From Rhynchospora pubera (lineage: Eukaryota > Streptophyta > Magnoliopsida > Poales > Cyperaceae), in contig CM051460.1 of assembly GCA_028095005.1 (NCBI GenBank), forward strand, positions 14,927,501-14,991,500: a DNA stretch of 64,000 bases. The letters run 5' to 3'. The notes under the pieces were generated by a model. It ran no database searches, was not told the DNA's origin, and saw only the letters and a list, made by a program, of their open reading frames with translations. Below are positions 1 to 12,159 of the stretch, piece by piece (position 1 is the first letter of the stretch; each line of letters begins with the position of its first letter). The position numbers were made by a program, and so were the translations under genes.

Positions 1-38
1 ATGCAAATAAGAAAATCAAAATCTGATATAGGTCTTAC

Positions 39-294
39 CAAAGGAGGCTTGAGAGCTGATGTAGACCTCATGGTACAACCCGGCATATTTAACCTTGACA
101 CGAATAGCCGGTACAGGAGGCCCTGCGGGTGCGTCCGAATCCGGGGTCCGCTTCTGTACCAGCATACCGCCAGGCCGTACCTCCCATACCTCCTTCTCTG
201 TGGCGCCGGCACGTGGCGAAGACTCCTTCATTGGCGAGAACTTCTCACCGCCATTAACCGGAGAGGTCGTGTTCTTCGCCTTTGTTCGCATCAT
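39..294 (-). CDS. BAG-family molecular chaperone regulator, first coding exon (partial gene)
   Basis: Start of a plant BAG protein, a co-chaperone that binds the Hsp70 ATPase domain and has a ubiquitin-like domain ahead of the BAG domain. The visible 85 or so residues hold a variable N-terminus, then the family hallmark WEVRPGGMLVQKR (about residues 37-49), a D-S-D acidic turn, and the first strands of the ubiquitin-like domain (IRVKVKYAGLYHEVYIS). Coding sequence runs to TTTG followed by GTAAGACC, a good donor at plus positions 38-33, so the remaining exons lie left of base 1. Start chosen at the first ATG of the open frame; a second Met follows directly. Upstream lies a GA-rich leader. The family assignment is secure; the paralogue is not. 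Confidence 0.88.
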
Positions 295-870
295 CTCTCT
301 TATATCATAACTCTTTTACAATCCTCTGTTTGTGCTCCGACAAAGTATACTCTGAGCTGAAAGAATCAAGCTTTTCTTTTGGCAAAAATGGGTCTGACTG
401 GAGCCGACTAGTTCCTGCTTTAGGTTTCTTTTAGAGAGAGAGAGAGAGGATACAACTCAGGGACAGGGAAGCAGAATATATTTATATTGAAGAAACAAAA
501 GAAAGACCCAAAAGCAACTGAGGACGTAGAGAAATATAAATACAAATACAGAACAAGAGGAATAAAAACAAGGAAGGAATACAGGGTTTGTTATGTGACA
601 AAAGGACTAATTAATAATGAATTAATGGGGAAGAGACTGGTGTGTGTGGGGTTGGTTAAGGGGGTGCTACTGCTTCACTTTCACCTCGTTCTGACGCTCA
701 AACTAAAATGAAAGCGGCGTGGGGACTGGGGAGAGACTAGAGAGCAAGCGAAGAAAAGGAAAGACAGAAAGAAATGGAGAGAAGTTGAGTGTCGTGAAAG
801 GAGATGTTCTACCCAACGCAAACGATGTCTCTAGTGATCTGTACGGTCCGGGTAGGAATTATTTGGGTGC
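295..870 (-). promoter_or_regulatory. 5' leader and promoter region of the BAG gene
   Basis: Sequence upstream of the BAG start codon. It contains an (AG)n run at 433-449, which on the sense strand is a CT-rich tract typical of plant 5' leaders, and a purine-rich stretch at 715-800. No TATA box could be placed with confidence. Open frames here are short and look like chance. Confidence 0.45.
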
Positions 871-1797
871 ATGGACCTAGAACTAATTTTACCTTAGACC
901 GGGGTGACATTGATTGAGTGCGCAACAACGGTCTAGAAAATTACAATAGTAATAACAACGGTTTTCTAAATATCATAAAAATTTGTAAAAAGTTTTGAAA
1001 TTATAATTTTTTTTATCATATGATGTTGCAATGAGGAAAGTGTAGTTATATGGTTCGGATTAGTCGATTGAAGTTTTAAATTTGAACAATGATCGTGTTT
1101 GATGGACAATTAATTGGACATATTAGTATGAAGCATTTGACTTTAACATTACTCATAATAATAATATAATAATCATATCGCTAACAATGATCATAGCAAA
1201 AAAAACATATTTCTTAAACAGAATAAATTTGGTTTCACAAACTCGCAACTAATTTTCTCCTTTCCTCCTCTTAAATTTTATTTTCGAGATAAATTATAAA
1301 CATTAGTAATATTATAACTGGCTTAAAAGACTTAATTATTGAATTAGAAATTAACTAAATTCATTCGTTCCCACAATAATTAGCTCATCCCAATTTGAGA
1401 TTTTGTTTTACGTAATTCTTACTATAAAAAAAAAAAATTCGTGCATAGTACTGTAGTCTCGCAATTAGACAAGACATTTATTTCCCCTTGATTTATTGGT
1501 GTCAAGCTGAATGAGTGATTTGGTTAGATTGAGGAACCTTCGTCGCTGAAATGGATTTTAATTCATTTCTTTAATTATAAAAATAAGGGAAATATTGTTG
1601 TACTCAGACGGCCAGACTATATCCCAGATTTATTCCTAGCGACATAAATGCCAATTTAGCCGGCGCGTGTATAATTTTTTTCAGATCAAACTCTACTGAC
1701 GCATTTTCGTTTGATTTTTTTTTTCTCGATTGGTTCGTTTACTTAAAAGCTCTCAAAAGATGTCCATATGTGGGCAAATAAAAAAAAACAAACAATT
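871..1797. other. AT-rich intergenic DNA, nothing recognised
   Basis: AT-rich sequence with A and T runs (for example 1429-1439). I see no gene, RNA gene or paired repeat. Confidence 0.5.
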
Positions 1798-2636
1798 GAT
1801 ATCTTAATTAGATTTATGTCACTGTAAAAATTTAAAATTAGTAAAATATCATCACTAAATGACAAATTAGTTTTATGCCATTGACAAATTGATTTGCCAA
1901 TTTTACCCTTTTAAATATACCACTTTAAGATTTTAAAATTAGAAAAATACCATCACTATATGACAAATTGGTTTTATACCACTACAAATTAATTAAAATG
2001 AGTAATGCGCCAATGTAAAAATAAAAAACTTGGATCTATGCCACCAGTGCATTCAATAATGGCATAAAATAAAACTTTATCTTATTAACAATAAAAATGC
2101 GGCAAAATTAAATTTTATCCATCTTTAACTTATATCATTAACTTGTGAGAAATAAAATATTAGGCAAATAGCTAAGATGTTGCAATGAACTTGTAAAAAT
2201 CAAAATACATAATAAAAAAAATACCGACTCGTATGGTTACTTAATCATGGGCTAATTAATCAAAATTTCCAAAATACATACTAAGAACGATTTCAAAATT
2301 AAAAAAAATAAGAAAAAAAGTTTGGAGATTTGCGTAGAATATTCTAGCATATTTTAGTGTGCAAATATCCAAACATTTGTTAGCTGGTATACAAAATACA
2401 TATTAAGTTTGGAGATAGGCTTAGCACACAGATTTATTAACAAGGATAATTTGAAATTTTTGAAAAATATTGAGAGCATTCATGATGGTATTATTGGAAT
2501 TAAATTATTTTTGGAATGAAATAATGGCATATTTCTAATTTACATAATTTGATGATGGCATAAATCTAATTTGTAATCTAACAATGGCATATCTCTAATT
2601 AGCTAATTTTCACAGTGGCATAAAACCAATTAATCC
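1798..2636. repeat. Foldback repeat, about 0.84 kb, probable non-autonomous DNA transposon
   Basis: The two ends are imperfect inverted repeats of about 100 bp. The left end reads TTAATTAGATTTATGTCACT and the reverse complement of the right end reads TTAATTGGTTTTATGCCACT. Both ends go on with further copies of a word like ACAAATTAGTTTTATGCCAT. The interior is AT-rich without coding potential. I found no target-site duplication, so the exact ends and the superfamily are open. Confidence 0.45.
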
Positions 2637-2995
2637 TTTTAGTTATATATATAATTTTATATATCAGACAATCAAGATATTGTAAAATCAATAATTTAGT
2701 TTTGTATTTTAAATAAAGAATCAATATAGTAACGACTTGACTCTTTTTAAAAAAAAAGAGTCTGATCTTTTATCTGAAATCAAAATCTAAACCACATATC
2801 AGATCAAATTGTACAAATAAATGATCTATAATTAATATAAAAAAATTGTTTAATCCCTTAGATACAATTATTTTGACAGTTTTACGGATACTATTATAAT
2901 TCGGATTCATTAAGAGTCCAAGGCTCCAAGCGAGTTTCTTTTTTATCTCTCCTCTCTTTATGCACCTTGGCTAAGACCTAAGACTGTAAAGGATT

Positions 2996-4455
2996 AGATA
3001 ATTATAATCAAGTTGGGACACAATCACTAGAAACAAGATTCATGGAGGTTGGGGTATTCTTAACCTCAAGCAAATGAATCTTGCGCTTCTAGGGAAATGG
3101 TTGTGGAAAGTTTTTACTGGAAACAGTAATAGTTTTTGGCTAAAAATTACTTTTAGTAAGTATAAATACAATAACACCTCTTCACACTCCCATTTCTGGG
3201 TAAGTATCCAACTTACTAGACAACTAGTTAACTTAGGAGGACATAGAGTTATTGGTAATGGTAGGAAAATCTCTTTCTGGAATGAAAGGTGGTATGAAGA
3301 CAAGACTATGGCTAGTAGATTTTCTATTCTTTTTGAAAAAACCAGAAATACGCACTTGTCAATTGCTCAAGTCTGGAAAAATGGAAATCCAAATTTTAAA
3401 CTTACTAGGGGGTCTTATGATAGACTTAGAATAGAAAAAGCTAAAGCTATAGATATTCTTAGAAATCTAAGCATCTCAAATGATGAAGATAGCTTTATAT
3501 GGAATTGGGACAAATCTGGTACTTATACAGTTAAATCCATGTACAATTTTTTAAATAATGGTGGTCTCAATATCATCTGGAAAGAGTCTGTTTGGAAGTT
3601 AAAATGCCCTCTTAAGTGTAAACTTTTTTTGTGGTTAGTTCTTCATAACAAAATCTTAACTAGAGATAATCTCATAATTAAAGGCTGGCAAGGTAATAAT
3701 TACTATAATTTCTGTAATCAAGAGGAAAACGTTGACCATCTTTTCCTCCATTGTAGCCATGCTAGTCTTTTCTGGAATACTGTCAAAGAAAGTATTCCTA
3801 ATGGATATCCATTGGATTCTTCATCTATTTCCAATTTTTGGATATACACCTCCTATCTGACTAAAGAAAGAAGTAGTTTCTTTAAAAATCTCCTTGCTGC
3901 TTGGGTTTGGGTTAAGTGGAATGAAAGGAATAAATTAACTTTCAATAGCACAAATGGTCAAAACCCATATACCCTAAGTATAGCAGCCTTTAACCTTTAC
4001 TATATTTAGACAGGTACTAGAACAGGTTTGGAGAACAATTTAAGGAGGTCTGACAACTTCAGGAATGGACACGACGCCAGAACAAACACTGGCACAAACA
4101 ATGATACAGGTCTTGCCCTAGGTACCGGTCCAATTACTGATACAGGAGAAATTCAAGAAGAGGATGAAGATTTACTTGGAGATTAGTTTCTGGGTTCTGA
4201 AACGTGGCTTTTTTGTTTTGTTTTACTTTTGCCTTAGCTTTGTTGTAGTAGGTAGGATACTCTCTTGTAAGGGGTGCTTCTTTTGTTTTTAAATCACCTC
4301 TGGTGATACTCAGGGTTTTTTACTTTCTAGTTCAGTTGAAATCACCTCTGGTGATTCACTTTATGACTTTTTTTTTGTTGTAAAACTTTGGTTGCATCAG
4401 TAAAGCATGCAGGCCTTTTGGTTTTTTTCAAAAAAAAAAAGATAATTATAATCAA
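2996..4455 (+). mobile_element. 5'-truncated LINE (non-LTR retrotransposon) with target duplication
   Basis: A 16-bp perfect direct repeat, AGATAATTATAATCAA, lies at 2996-3011 and 4440-4455. Between them is the end of a LINE: the C-terminal part of ORF2, a 3' untranslated region with two copies of AAATCACCTCTGGTGAT (about 4291 and 4339), and a tail TTTTTTTCAAAAAAAAAA (4422-4439). Truncation at the 5' end, a poly(A) tail and a long target duplication are the marks of target-primed reverse transcription. The single TAG in the coding part suggests a moderately old insertion. Confidence 0.9.
3014..4186 (+). pseudogene. LINE ORF2 C-terminal fragment (zf-RVT region)
   Basis: Open in one frame from the truncation point (WDTITRNK, then the LINE motif GGWGILNLKQMNLALLGKW) to a terminal acidic segment EEDEDLLGD followed by TAG at 4184-4186. 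One in-frame TAG at 4007-4009 interrupts it. The zinc-binding end of plant LINE reverse transcriptase is visible: WKLKCPLKCKLFLWLVLHNK, then a C-x(n)-H-x(4)-H-C pattern (FCNQEENVDHLFLHCSH). The reverse-transcriptase core and endonuclease are missing. The frame's first Met (3074) is internal and not a real start. Confidence 0.88.
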
Positions 4456-5286
4456 TTGGATGCATGAGAATTTTGAGCCTGTTTGATGATGTGTCACAAC
4501 TAGTGCAAAATTACTGGGGATGCAAACAATTATTTGTTTGTTGTTATTTAAAAGTTGATGACATGTCGTGGATGTAATAAGACGGTGCTGTCGGGTCATG
4601 AGTGTTGGCTCAATTTGTTACTTCTTATGTAGTTACTCCACTATGGAAAGGTTTTCTTTCATTAATTCTTTTTTTTTTTTGGGTGCATTTCATTTGCGGT
4701 CTCCGGCATCATTATTTGGGACAAATCAATAGCCAATTATTATACAACAAAGTAAACATTTACTCTTTTTATTTATTTTATTTTTGAGAACATATCATAT
4801 CTTAAAATCATTCAAACTATTAATGATTATTGGTATGTTATGTCATCAAGAAACTTTTTTTTGCCATGTCTTGAAATGAACGATCTAAAGAAAAATATGT
4901 AAACATTTTAGTTTATTGTATACGTTCTATACTATTCATCGTTTAAATCTGATTTGAGTAATGACTAGATTCGAATAATCAATATAAGTTTGCTGGCTCT
5001 TTGTTTTAAATGAAAATAAAATTATACTTAGACTACATTATCTTTTCATATTACTAAATAATAAATAGCAGGTGAAGTAATATCATAAGGAGATAAAAGA
5101 CAAGTTTGATCACAAAAGATTATATATATATTTTTAATATGCTGATAAATAAATTTTTTTATTTGAGATAACAATATATTTTGTTTTAATTTTTTTTTAC
5201 TAATGAAATGTCATTTATCATTTCACTTATTTTTAACATTGTTATCATTCTTTACAGATCTTTGGTTGAGAAACAACAACAACAAC
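4456..5286. other. AT-rich intergenic DNA, nothing recognised
   Basis: No gene or paired repeat seen. A short (AAC)n run at about 5272-5286 leads into the next microsatellite. Confidence 0.5.
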
Positions 5287-5388
<102 letters not shown>

Positions 5389-5389
<1 letters not shown>

Positions 5390-5785
5390 TTATTATGCAT
5401 CATGATGATTCATAGGGCCTTTTATGTATCATGATGCTTTTTTATCGCTATTTTTTAAAATTAGAGATCTAATTTAATTATTTACCTAATCTCATATACA
5501 TATTGAAATATTAAAGAAAACCTAATTTTATTTACTATTTTTTTCGAATTCATTAAAACTGGTCATTTTTTTGGAAACAAATTATACCAAGAATATTCCA
5601 AAAATAGTATGACTTAAAAAAATTAAAAAATAGTAAAAAAAAAATAAAAAAGATGTGAAATTTGGTTTGATACAAGATTTCAATATGTAGATTGGATTGG
5701 TTAAATTAAATTTAAAACTTTTAAAATTATTAATGAAAAAACATCATGATGCATAGAAGGCACTATGCATTATGATGCACAATAA
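5389..5785. mobile_element. Foldback MITE related to the Mutator-type MITE at 16462
   Basis: The ends are inverted repeats: left TTATTATGCATCATGATG and, reversed, right TTATTGTGCATCATAATG. Each continues with a second block (CATAGGGCCTTTTATGTATC against CATAGTGCCTTCTATGCATC). The interior shares blocks with the element at 16462-16877, notably AAATTTGGTTTG, GATTTCAATATRTAGATTG and TTTTACTATTTTTTTCGA. Flanks are microsatellites on both sides, so a target duplication cannot be read. The superfamily is inferred from the better-defined relative. Confidence 0.65.
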
Positions 5786-5786
5786 C

Positions 5787-5835
<49 letters not shown>

Positions 5836-5866
5836 TAATAATATTGTTATTATTATTATTATTATT
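5786..5866. repeat. (TAA)n / (TTA)n mirror microsatellite
   Basis: A run of AAT units (5789-5843) turns into a run of ATT units (5844-5866), so the tract can fold on itself. It begins at the right end of the preceding MITE. Confidence 0.92.
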
Positions 5867-8104
5867 TATTTTTTCAAAGAAAAATTTGCCCGGACGATTA
5901 CTAGTACGACTAAACAGTATTAGAAAGAAACCTTACCTGGTTTTCAAAAGATAATAATTAATATAAATATGATGTGCTGTGGCGCTTTGCTTCCTTTTAG
6001 TCTTGTACAAAATATATATAGAATTTACTTTTCGCAAATGCCTGCTGGGAGGAAAAACGGAATAAACGGAAAGATTTGAATTCATCGACAATTTGCAATG
6101 AAGAGAAATAATGGATTAGGATAAAAGCAATGCACCTTGAGATTTCCTGACAAAAATGCAGTTATTTTTTTTTATTTCATAATCATATATATATTTTTAA
6201 TTTATATATATACCTAGTCTAAGCAAAGTTTTTCTAGTACCGGACGTGAATCTTGTGTAGGAAGAGGCACTGATGACCTTTGCCTCCAAGCAACCTTTCC
6301 GACCGAACCACACATAAGTCTGGTTGCATGGGTATTGCCTCCTCATGAGTCATGGTACCAAACCAACCCTTTATTCTCACTTTATTATTCTCACTTTGTA
6401 TCTTTTTTTCTGGAGGCTGGAGCTTTCTTGTACCCTACTGTTCTATGACTTACGCTACATACCATCCACCCGGGAACAGTGCAAACTACAACCTACATAA
6501 TTGGTGCAAGAATGTGCTTGACGTGTGTATAAATTACTTGAATTTATGTAGTACTTTAATTGATCACTGGTTTGCGTTGATTTCTGTGTGTACCGAACTT
6601 TCGATTTAGATATGTGTGAAAAATATATATATAAAATAAAAATTAATGAAATGGTTGAGTTAAACGAGTTGACTTTCTTTTCAATAATTATTGATGCATG
6701 TGCTCTATTGTCAAGAACCAAATTACGATAGCAAATTCTGCAAATAGTGTATTGAGATGTATAAAATCCATTTTCATTGATTGAGCTACAGGCTAATCAA
6801 GAGACTGGTCGTTTGATTTCAAGTTTTTAAGTCCGTGTCAGGATATATTAATTGCTAAAAGGACGGCGACAAAAACTCGGCAAATTAGAATGAATTGTAC
6901 GACTTTTGTTTAGTATTATTAATTTGGTTTATGTAATGCAGTAAGTTTAAAGTCAGTCACAGTATGCAAACCAATGCGGTCGTTTGGTACACTGAAGTAC
7001 CGGACACGAAAATGGCAATATCAATGCCTGACAGCATGTATCATGTGCTGTATCATGTATGTGATATTCGAGAACTTTGTTAATTCGTATTTTTAGTATT
7101 TAAGTTTAAATACTAATGATTTTTTTAAAAAATATTGTGGAATAGTCGATCTGATCCATTTAATACCATCTGCATTTTAAAATCTCATTAAAAACGAATC
7201 AAAATATTCTATTGTTAAAATTGTTTTAGACACTTTTAGGTTTTTGAAAGATATGCATTTTTATATGCAAACACTTCATTTTTTTACTATTTTAGTACTG
7301 CCATCTTTAAAAAATCTGACAAAAAGATAAATAAACATATAGAAATAATAAAATTGTTTTACTGTCGGATTTTGATATGCAGTTTGGAATTTGGGCAGGA
7401 GAAATATTTTTTTAAACCGTTAGTATTTCATATTTGGCGTTGTAAATATTTTTTTATAAGATAGTGAAATTTACATAATTACATTATTTCTTCATCAACT
7501 TGATCTACTCATCTACAGGATTTTAAAAAAAATTATATATTTTTTTCCCTCGAGAACAGTAGAATTTTTTCTTCTTAAAAAGGGGGGGGGGGGGAGATCG
7601 AAAGATAGAATTTTTGTTCTATTGTTGTTAACGTAAGACTTATTTTGCCTATAGAAAATAGCCTATTAATTGGGGGGGGGGGGTTCGGAGTTTTTAATTT
7701 CAGAAATTATTTTGTTCATCAATTCCTCATTGCGACTTATGATCAGTGATAAATTCATACCGTTATTTTGTATATGATTATTCATACTCAGCTTATGCAC
7801 AAATTATCCATGTGTATAAAACGATGACCATGTTGTTATAAATAATTCATGCTCTTTTTTAAAAAAAAATGGAGACAATCTATTCATACATAAATAATCC
7901 GTGTCTCAAACTTTTAAAATACATAGTTTATATACTTAATAATGTATTATGAATATTAATAATCTATGCAGGTTTTTTCATCATTTATTTTCATATTTTT
8001 TATTTTGAATTCTAGAATATTTATTTAATACTCTTTTATAAGTTTATATTTTTAGTGGTGTCCGATAATTATTTATTAGTTTTGGATCCATGTTAAAATT
8101 TATA
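5867..8104. other. AT-rich intergenic DNA with two poly(G) runs
   Basis: No gene recognised. Poly(G) runs of 13 and 12 bases occur at 7582-7594 and 7672-7683. Scattered AT dinucleotide tracts. Short open frames (for example 6352-6609) show no known motif. Confidence 0.5.
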
Positions 8105-8460
8105 ATCATCTCTTATTCCTTTTTTTTTTTTTGAAAAAAAGTAGCATGTAGCGAATGAAATAAAATCGAGAAACTGTTTACATAGACCTACTAAGCATAT
8201 CTGAAACATACCTACTTCGAGGTACAAACCTAGTATCACATTAAATCAACTACCACAGACCTTTTATTCCTGACAAAAACACAACCGTAGAAAAGTGAAA
8301 ACGTAAATTACGTCCCTCAACCAACAAAACAAAACAGAAGTAAAAGTTTTAAAAAAAAGAAAAAAGAAAGCAGAAGGACATAAAGATAAATTCTGACAAT
8401 TTATAACATTTTGCAAAAGCAACCCTAGGAGCACAAAAAATTGCTGTTTTGCACAACTTC
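8105..8460 (-). mobile_element. Possible LINE 3' end relic
   Basis: Read on the minus strand, the stretch ends in TTTTTTTCAAAAAAAAAAAA, the same tail as the LINE at 2996-4455. It is preceded by T-rich, non-coding sequence that resembles a LINE 3' untranslated region. No coding remnant and no target duplication were found. Call rests on the tail alone. Confidence 0.35.
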
Positions 8461-9094
8461 TTTTCTCCCGTGAGATTGTGTTTTTCAGCTGTCATTTGAG
8501 CATGTGTTCTTCATCTATTCGTTTGTATCTGCAATTATTTCATTATAAATCTGATTTCAGTTTTTATATCGTGTTAGTATTTGTATCAGCTAAATAAAAT
8601 ATGTACAAATGTAAGTTAATATGCACTCGTTTTGAGCCCGTTTGATTTCCAATACTTGAAAGTTAAGACATTTATTTGTTATTGTTAATAGAATTTACTT
8701 GAACAGAGAATCTTAATCAAGGAACTGAGCTTATAAACTAGCTAGTCTACATTATTGTATTTACAACTAGCAAGTAAATTCAATATCCATCCTTAATTCT
8801 ATAAAGACATACAATTTGACCTTTACTATAACAAGAGAGAAATCACCCCCCCCCCCACCAAAAAAAAAAAGAGTAAAAAATCAGAGACCCAAAGAGAAAA
8901 AGTCCAGGTTTCCCATCATATATGGTTGTACAATTTTTTTTTCTTCATGTATTATCTAGAACATAACCATTATTTTCTTATTTAAAATCGATCGTTACTC
9001 AATTGCCGATATATTGAGCGACGCAGGCAATATATCTAATGACGTGCTACATGCAACTACCAGCTATAACATACCCTTGGAGTTGGAGGGGAAT
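8461..9094. other. AT-rich intergenic DNA, nothing recognised
   Basis: Contains a C-run followed by an A-run near 8846-8870. No gene or paired repeat seen. Confidence 0.5.
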
Positions 9095-9275
9095 GATATC
9101 CTTTGCGCGACGGGCAGAGTGTCAATCGGCATCACAATCGTCCGATCAATTATGAATGTCCCGTGATTAATACCAGATTGATAGGCCCGAAAAATATTAA
9201 CCGTTGACATTAGATCGGATGGTCGTGATGAGAAGGGCAACCGATGGGCAGAGGATACTGATCCCTCTTGGACGT
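9095..9275. repeat. Dispersed repeat of the GATTGATAGGYCCG family, copy 1
   Basis: Contains CAGATTGATAGGCCCG, AACCGTT and TTAGATCGGATGGTC in a fixed order, also seen at 19625-19710, 49570-49790 and 60375-60545. The ends are roughly inverted (ATATCCTTTGCGCGACGGGC against GGGCAGAGGATACTGATCC reversed), which fits a small foldback transposon. No target duplication was found. Confidence 0.5.
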
Positions 9276-10705
9276 ATGATGCAAAAGTTTTTTTCTTTTT
9301 TTTTTAATTGACGAACTGATTATTAACACCTGCGACATCAAACTACGTTTGCTTTCCTAAAATTCAACGCTTCTGAACTAATCATTTTCTGCCTGTTGAA
9401 GTGAATCCATTTTATGCCTGTTCAATCATTGTTCTAACTAGTAAGTCCTTATTATGGAATAAAGAAGGTATACTTGGATGAATTTATTTGGCACATTTTA
9501 GTCTGAAGAAAAGATTTCTATAAGAAATATTTTATCCCCGTTGAAACCGCCACAGAGAATCCGATGCAATAGTAAAAATAGTTACCATTAATCACATGCA
9601 ATTTTACCGGTATGTCCCAAAGAAATAATTTACCACGCCGTATACGGTGCAATTTGCTTTCGTTTGATCCAATGTTTCTCCAAATTTCTCACTACTGCGG
9701 GCAATTTCAAATTTCAAGGTCAAGTACTCAAAACTGTAAAAAAGAAACAACTAAAGTCGTTTCAAAATACATTAGTTTACTGAATTTGAAAACGAAATAT
9801 TAGCATTCCCCACTCCAGTACAAGGAATTATGCAATCAATTATCAGATGAAGTGTGTCAACTACGTAGTATAGTTCCACACCAAGATCCATGTTATATTT
9901 TATTATTTCCTATGCGTACTTGGGCTGCGGCCACGTCACAACTTGCCAGCTGTAAGAGCAATGTTTTTGTTGAAAATTTTGGGATGTTCTTATCAGGTTA
10001 TATCAAAGAAGAAGAGAAGTTGTTATCATGTTATACATAACAGGGGCAATCTTTTTTCAAAAATAAAAAAATATTTCCGTAAATTACAAAGGAATATATA
10101 TAAAAAAATACACTAATGTTTTTGTTGATATTAAGCGCTAGCAATTATATCAATAAACACAAAAAAAAGGATATATAAAAAAATGAAGGACGGCAATTCA
10201 AGCCTTAACACAGAGCTAACAAAAAGCCTTTGATGATACTTACCTAATAAGGTTTCCTATGGATGATTATTCCAAAAAAAAAAAAAAGAAAAAAACTTAG
10301 GTCTCCAGTATGTTGTAACTGGAGAGAATACGAACAAGGGTCAGCCAATATCTTGACCAGTCACGATGACATCATCCAAACAAAAGCGCGCATTGTCGGT
10401 CAGAACAAGTTGGGCGCGTTACAGAACCCGACCCGTTTAGAGAGTCACTGACAAGTGGGTCAGTGTGCAAATTTGTCGTTTTGAGATTCCATCTCTGCTG
10501 TATGCGACGAAGTATCTGAATAGGCACCGACAGTCTGGCGCACGCGCGCATCGCAAGAGGACACGTGGGCCTCGGATGACCGTCCATCATATCTTTGCGT
10601 GATTCGAAAAGGACGGAGTACCCTGCAATTTCTTGTAAGAAAGACTGGATGTGGGGCCCGAACCTATGACTCAGCACCCAACCCACAAAATTTTTGGATC
10701 GAGCA
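9276..10705. other. Intergenic DNA; GC-richer patch at 10320-10680
   Basis: AT-rich to about 10310. The patch at 10320-10680 is less AT-rich and leaves a 104-codon minus frame (10372-10686) that matches no family I know. I treat it as non-coding. Confidence 0.4.
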
Positions 10706-11347
10706 TTTTTAAATGGGAATTGCTTTTCATCATCCCATAGATTCTATCATCTCCATCATCCCCAAATCTTCATTAATTATCTAACATATCTTCATTAATA
10801 AGAAAGTCCAAGGGATGATGACATCATCCCATTCATCCTCATTGCAAATCCAGCGTCATCCCATCATCCCATATCTACTCCCAACATATAATTCATTGAA
10901 ATTCCGAACCGTAACATGTAATAACAAAATATACAAATTCAATATATATAACTGTTGAAGTTATATAAGTAACTGTTGAAGTTATATATGTAATTGTTAA
11001 AGTTAATATATATAACTTTTGAAGTTATATATGTACTGTTGAAGTTAAAATATGTAGCTGTTGAAGTTATGTATGTAGCTGAAGTAGTTAATATAAATAA
11101 TTGTTGTAATTTGGATACTAACTGTTGTAGTTAATATGAGTAATTGTTATAGTTCTCGTGAGGACCAAAAATAGAAATGATGGAAGGGAGAATAACAGTG
11201 GGGACCAAAATAGAAAAAAAATGGGAGGGAGAGAAATAGTGGGGACCAAAAATATTCTAAAAATAGAAAAAATTAAAATGAGTTCCCACTGGGGATGATG
11301 GGGATGATGGATCTTGGGGATGATCCTTATCACCCCCGTTTTTAAAT
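10706..11347. mobile_element. Mutator-like non-autonomous element, 624 bp, with 9-bp target duplication
   Basis: Element 10715-11338 is flanked by TTTTTAAAT at 10706-10714 and 11339-11347. The ends are imperfect inverted repeats (GGGAATTGCTTTTCATCATC; reversed right end GGGGGTGATAAGGATCATC), both rich in GGGGATGAT words. The 9-bp duplication and G-rich tips point to the Mutator superfamily. The interior at 10950-11155 is a degenerate tandem array around TGTTGAAGTTATATATGTA. No coding capacity. Confidence 0.72.
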
Positions 11348-11657
11348 ACAGGAATTATAAGTGCCATCGACAAATATACCATCCCAGCCATCGCTAAATA
11401 CAAAGTGAACATATGCAGCAAATAAGATGAACATATAGACGATCTAAGTGAACACTTACAAACAAATAAGTGTTGTCATCACTTGTTTAAAAATTTACAT
11501 GCATATTCAACTAATTTTCATTGAACTTATTTGTTTGTATGTGTTCACTTAGATCGTCTATATGTTCACTTTGTTTTCTGTATATGTTCACTTTATATTT
11601 AGCGATGATAGGGATTGCAAAACTACAGATGGCAGTAATCAATTTCCTTTTTAAATA
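11339..11657. mobile_element. Mutator-like foldback MITE, 299 bp, sharing a target duplication with its neighbour
   Basis: Element 11349-11647 is flanked by TTTTTAAATA at 11339-11348 and 11648-11657. It is almost wholly an inverted repeat: the left half around ATCGCTAAATACAAAGTGAA is mirrored by the right half (TTCACTTTATATTTAGCGAT), and GATCTAAGTGAACACTTA by its complement near 11540. Tip repeats are GGAATTATAAGTGCCATC and, reversed, GGAAATTGATTACTGCCATC. The left duplication is the right duplication of the preceding element. Confidence 0.72.
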
Positions 11658-11992
11658 TAATACCAACATTTTAGATTTCAAAAGTTTGAACATTTATCTC
11701 CTAGTTGACTTAAAAAATTATTCTAAATACAAATTAAATGAATCTATACAATTGATTTTGAATACATGTAAATTACATTGAAATTCTGAAATCTGAATGC
11801 CACATACTGTGAATTCAAATGTTTACCCTAAAATGTAGGATCCAAACAATCCTAAATAATCCATTAAGATCTTCATTTTATATGTTATTACATGTGAAGT
11901 CTATCTTAATACTTTGAAAAAATAAAAACATTCAATTAAAAGTACTGAATAATTTAGTACGTAATCAAATATAATATTATCTTTAAAATAAG

Positions 11993-12159
11993 GAAATTGT
12001 TATGAGAACCAGTTCTTGGTCTAGTGGTAAAGAGCAATACATCTCAAATGAGAGGTCGCAGGTTCGAAACTTGATTGGAGTTTTTATAGGCATTTAATTT
12101 AACAATAAGTTGGGAGACTTGACTCCCAATTTATTTTCAAAAAAAAAAGAAATTGCTAT
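11993..12159 (+). mobile_element. tRNA-derived SINE, copy 1
   Basis: The SINE body is 12004-12148 (145 bp). The head has an A box (TGGTCTAGTGG) and a B box (GGTTCGAAACT) spaced as in a tRNA-type Pol III promoter. The tail is AATTTATTTTCAAAAAAAAA. Flanking duplication GAAATTGTTAT (11993-12003) and GAAATTGCTAT (12149-12159), one mismatch. A second copy of the family is at 47583-47731. It is not a functional tRNA gene: no acceptor stem closes. Confidence 0.88.

Noticed and set aside
5772..5954. Isoleucine/leucine-rich frame
   Set aside because: It is a translation of the (TAA)n/(TTA)n microsatellite.
7582..7683. Poly(G) runs as regulatory G-quadruplexes
   Set aside because: Single uninterrupted homopolymers in intergenic DNA with no gene nearby; they may also be inexact in length from sequencing.
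10372..10686. 104-codon minus frame in a GC-richer patch
   Set aside because: No recognisable motif, no splice partner, and an overlapping plus frame; probably chance.
12004..12090. Possible tRNA gene
   Set aside because: A and B boxes are present, but no acceptor stem forms, a poly(A)-type tail and target duplication follow, and a second copy exists. It is a SINE.
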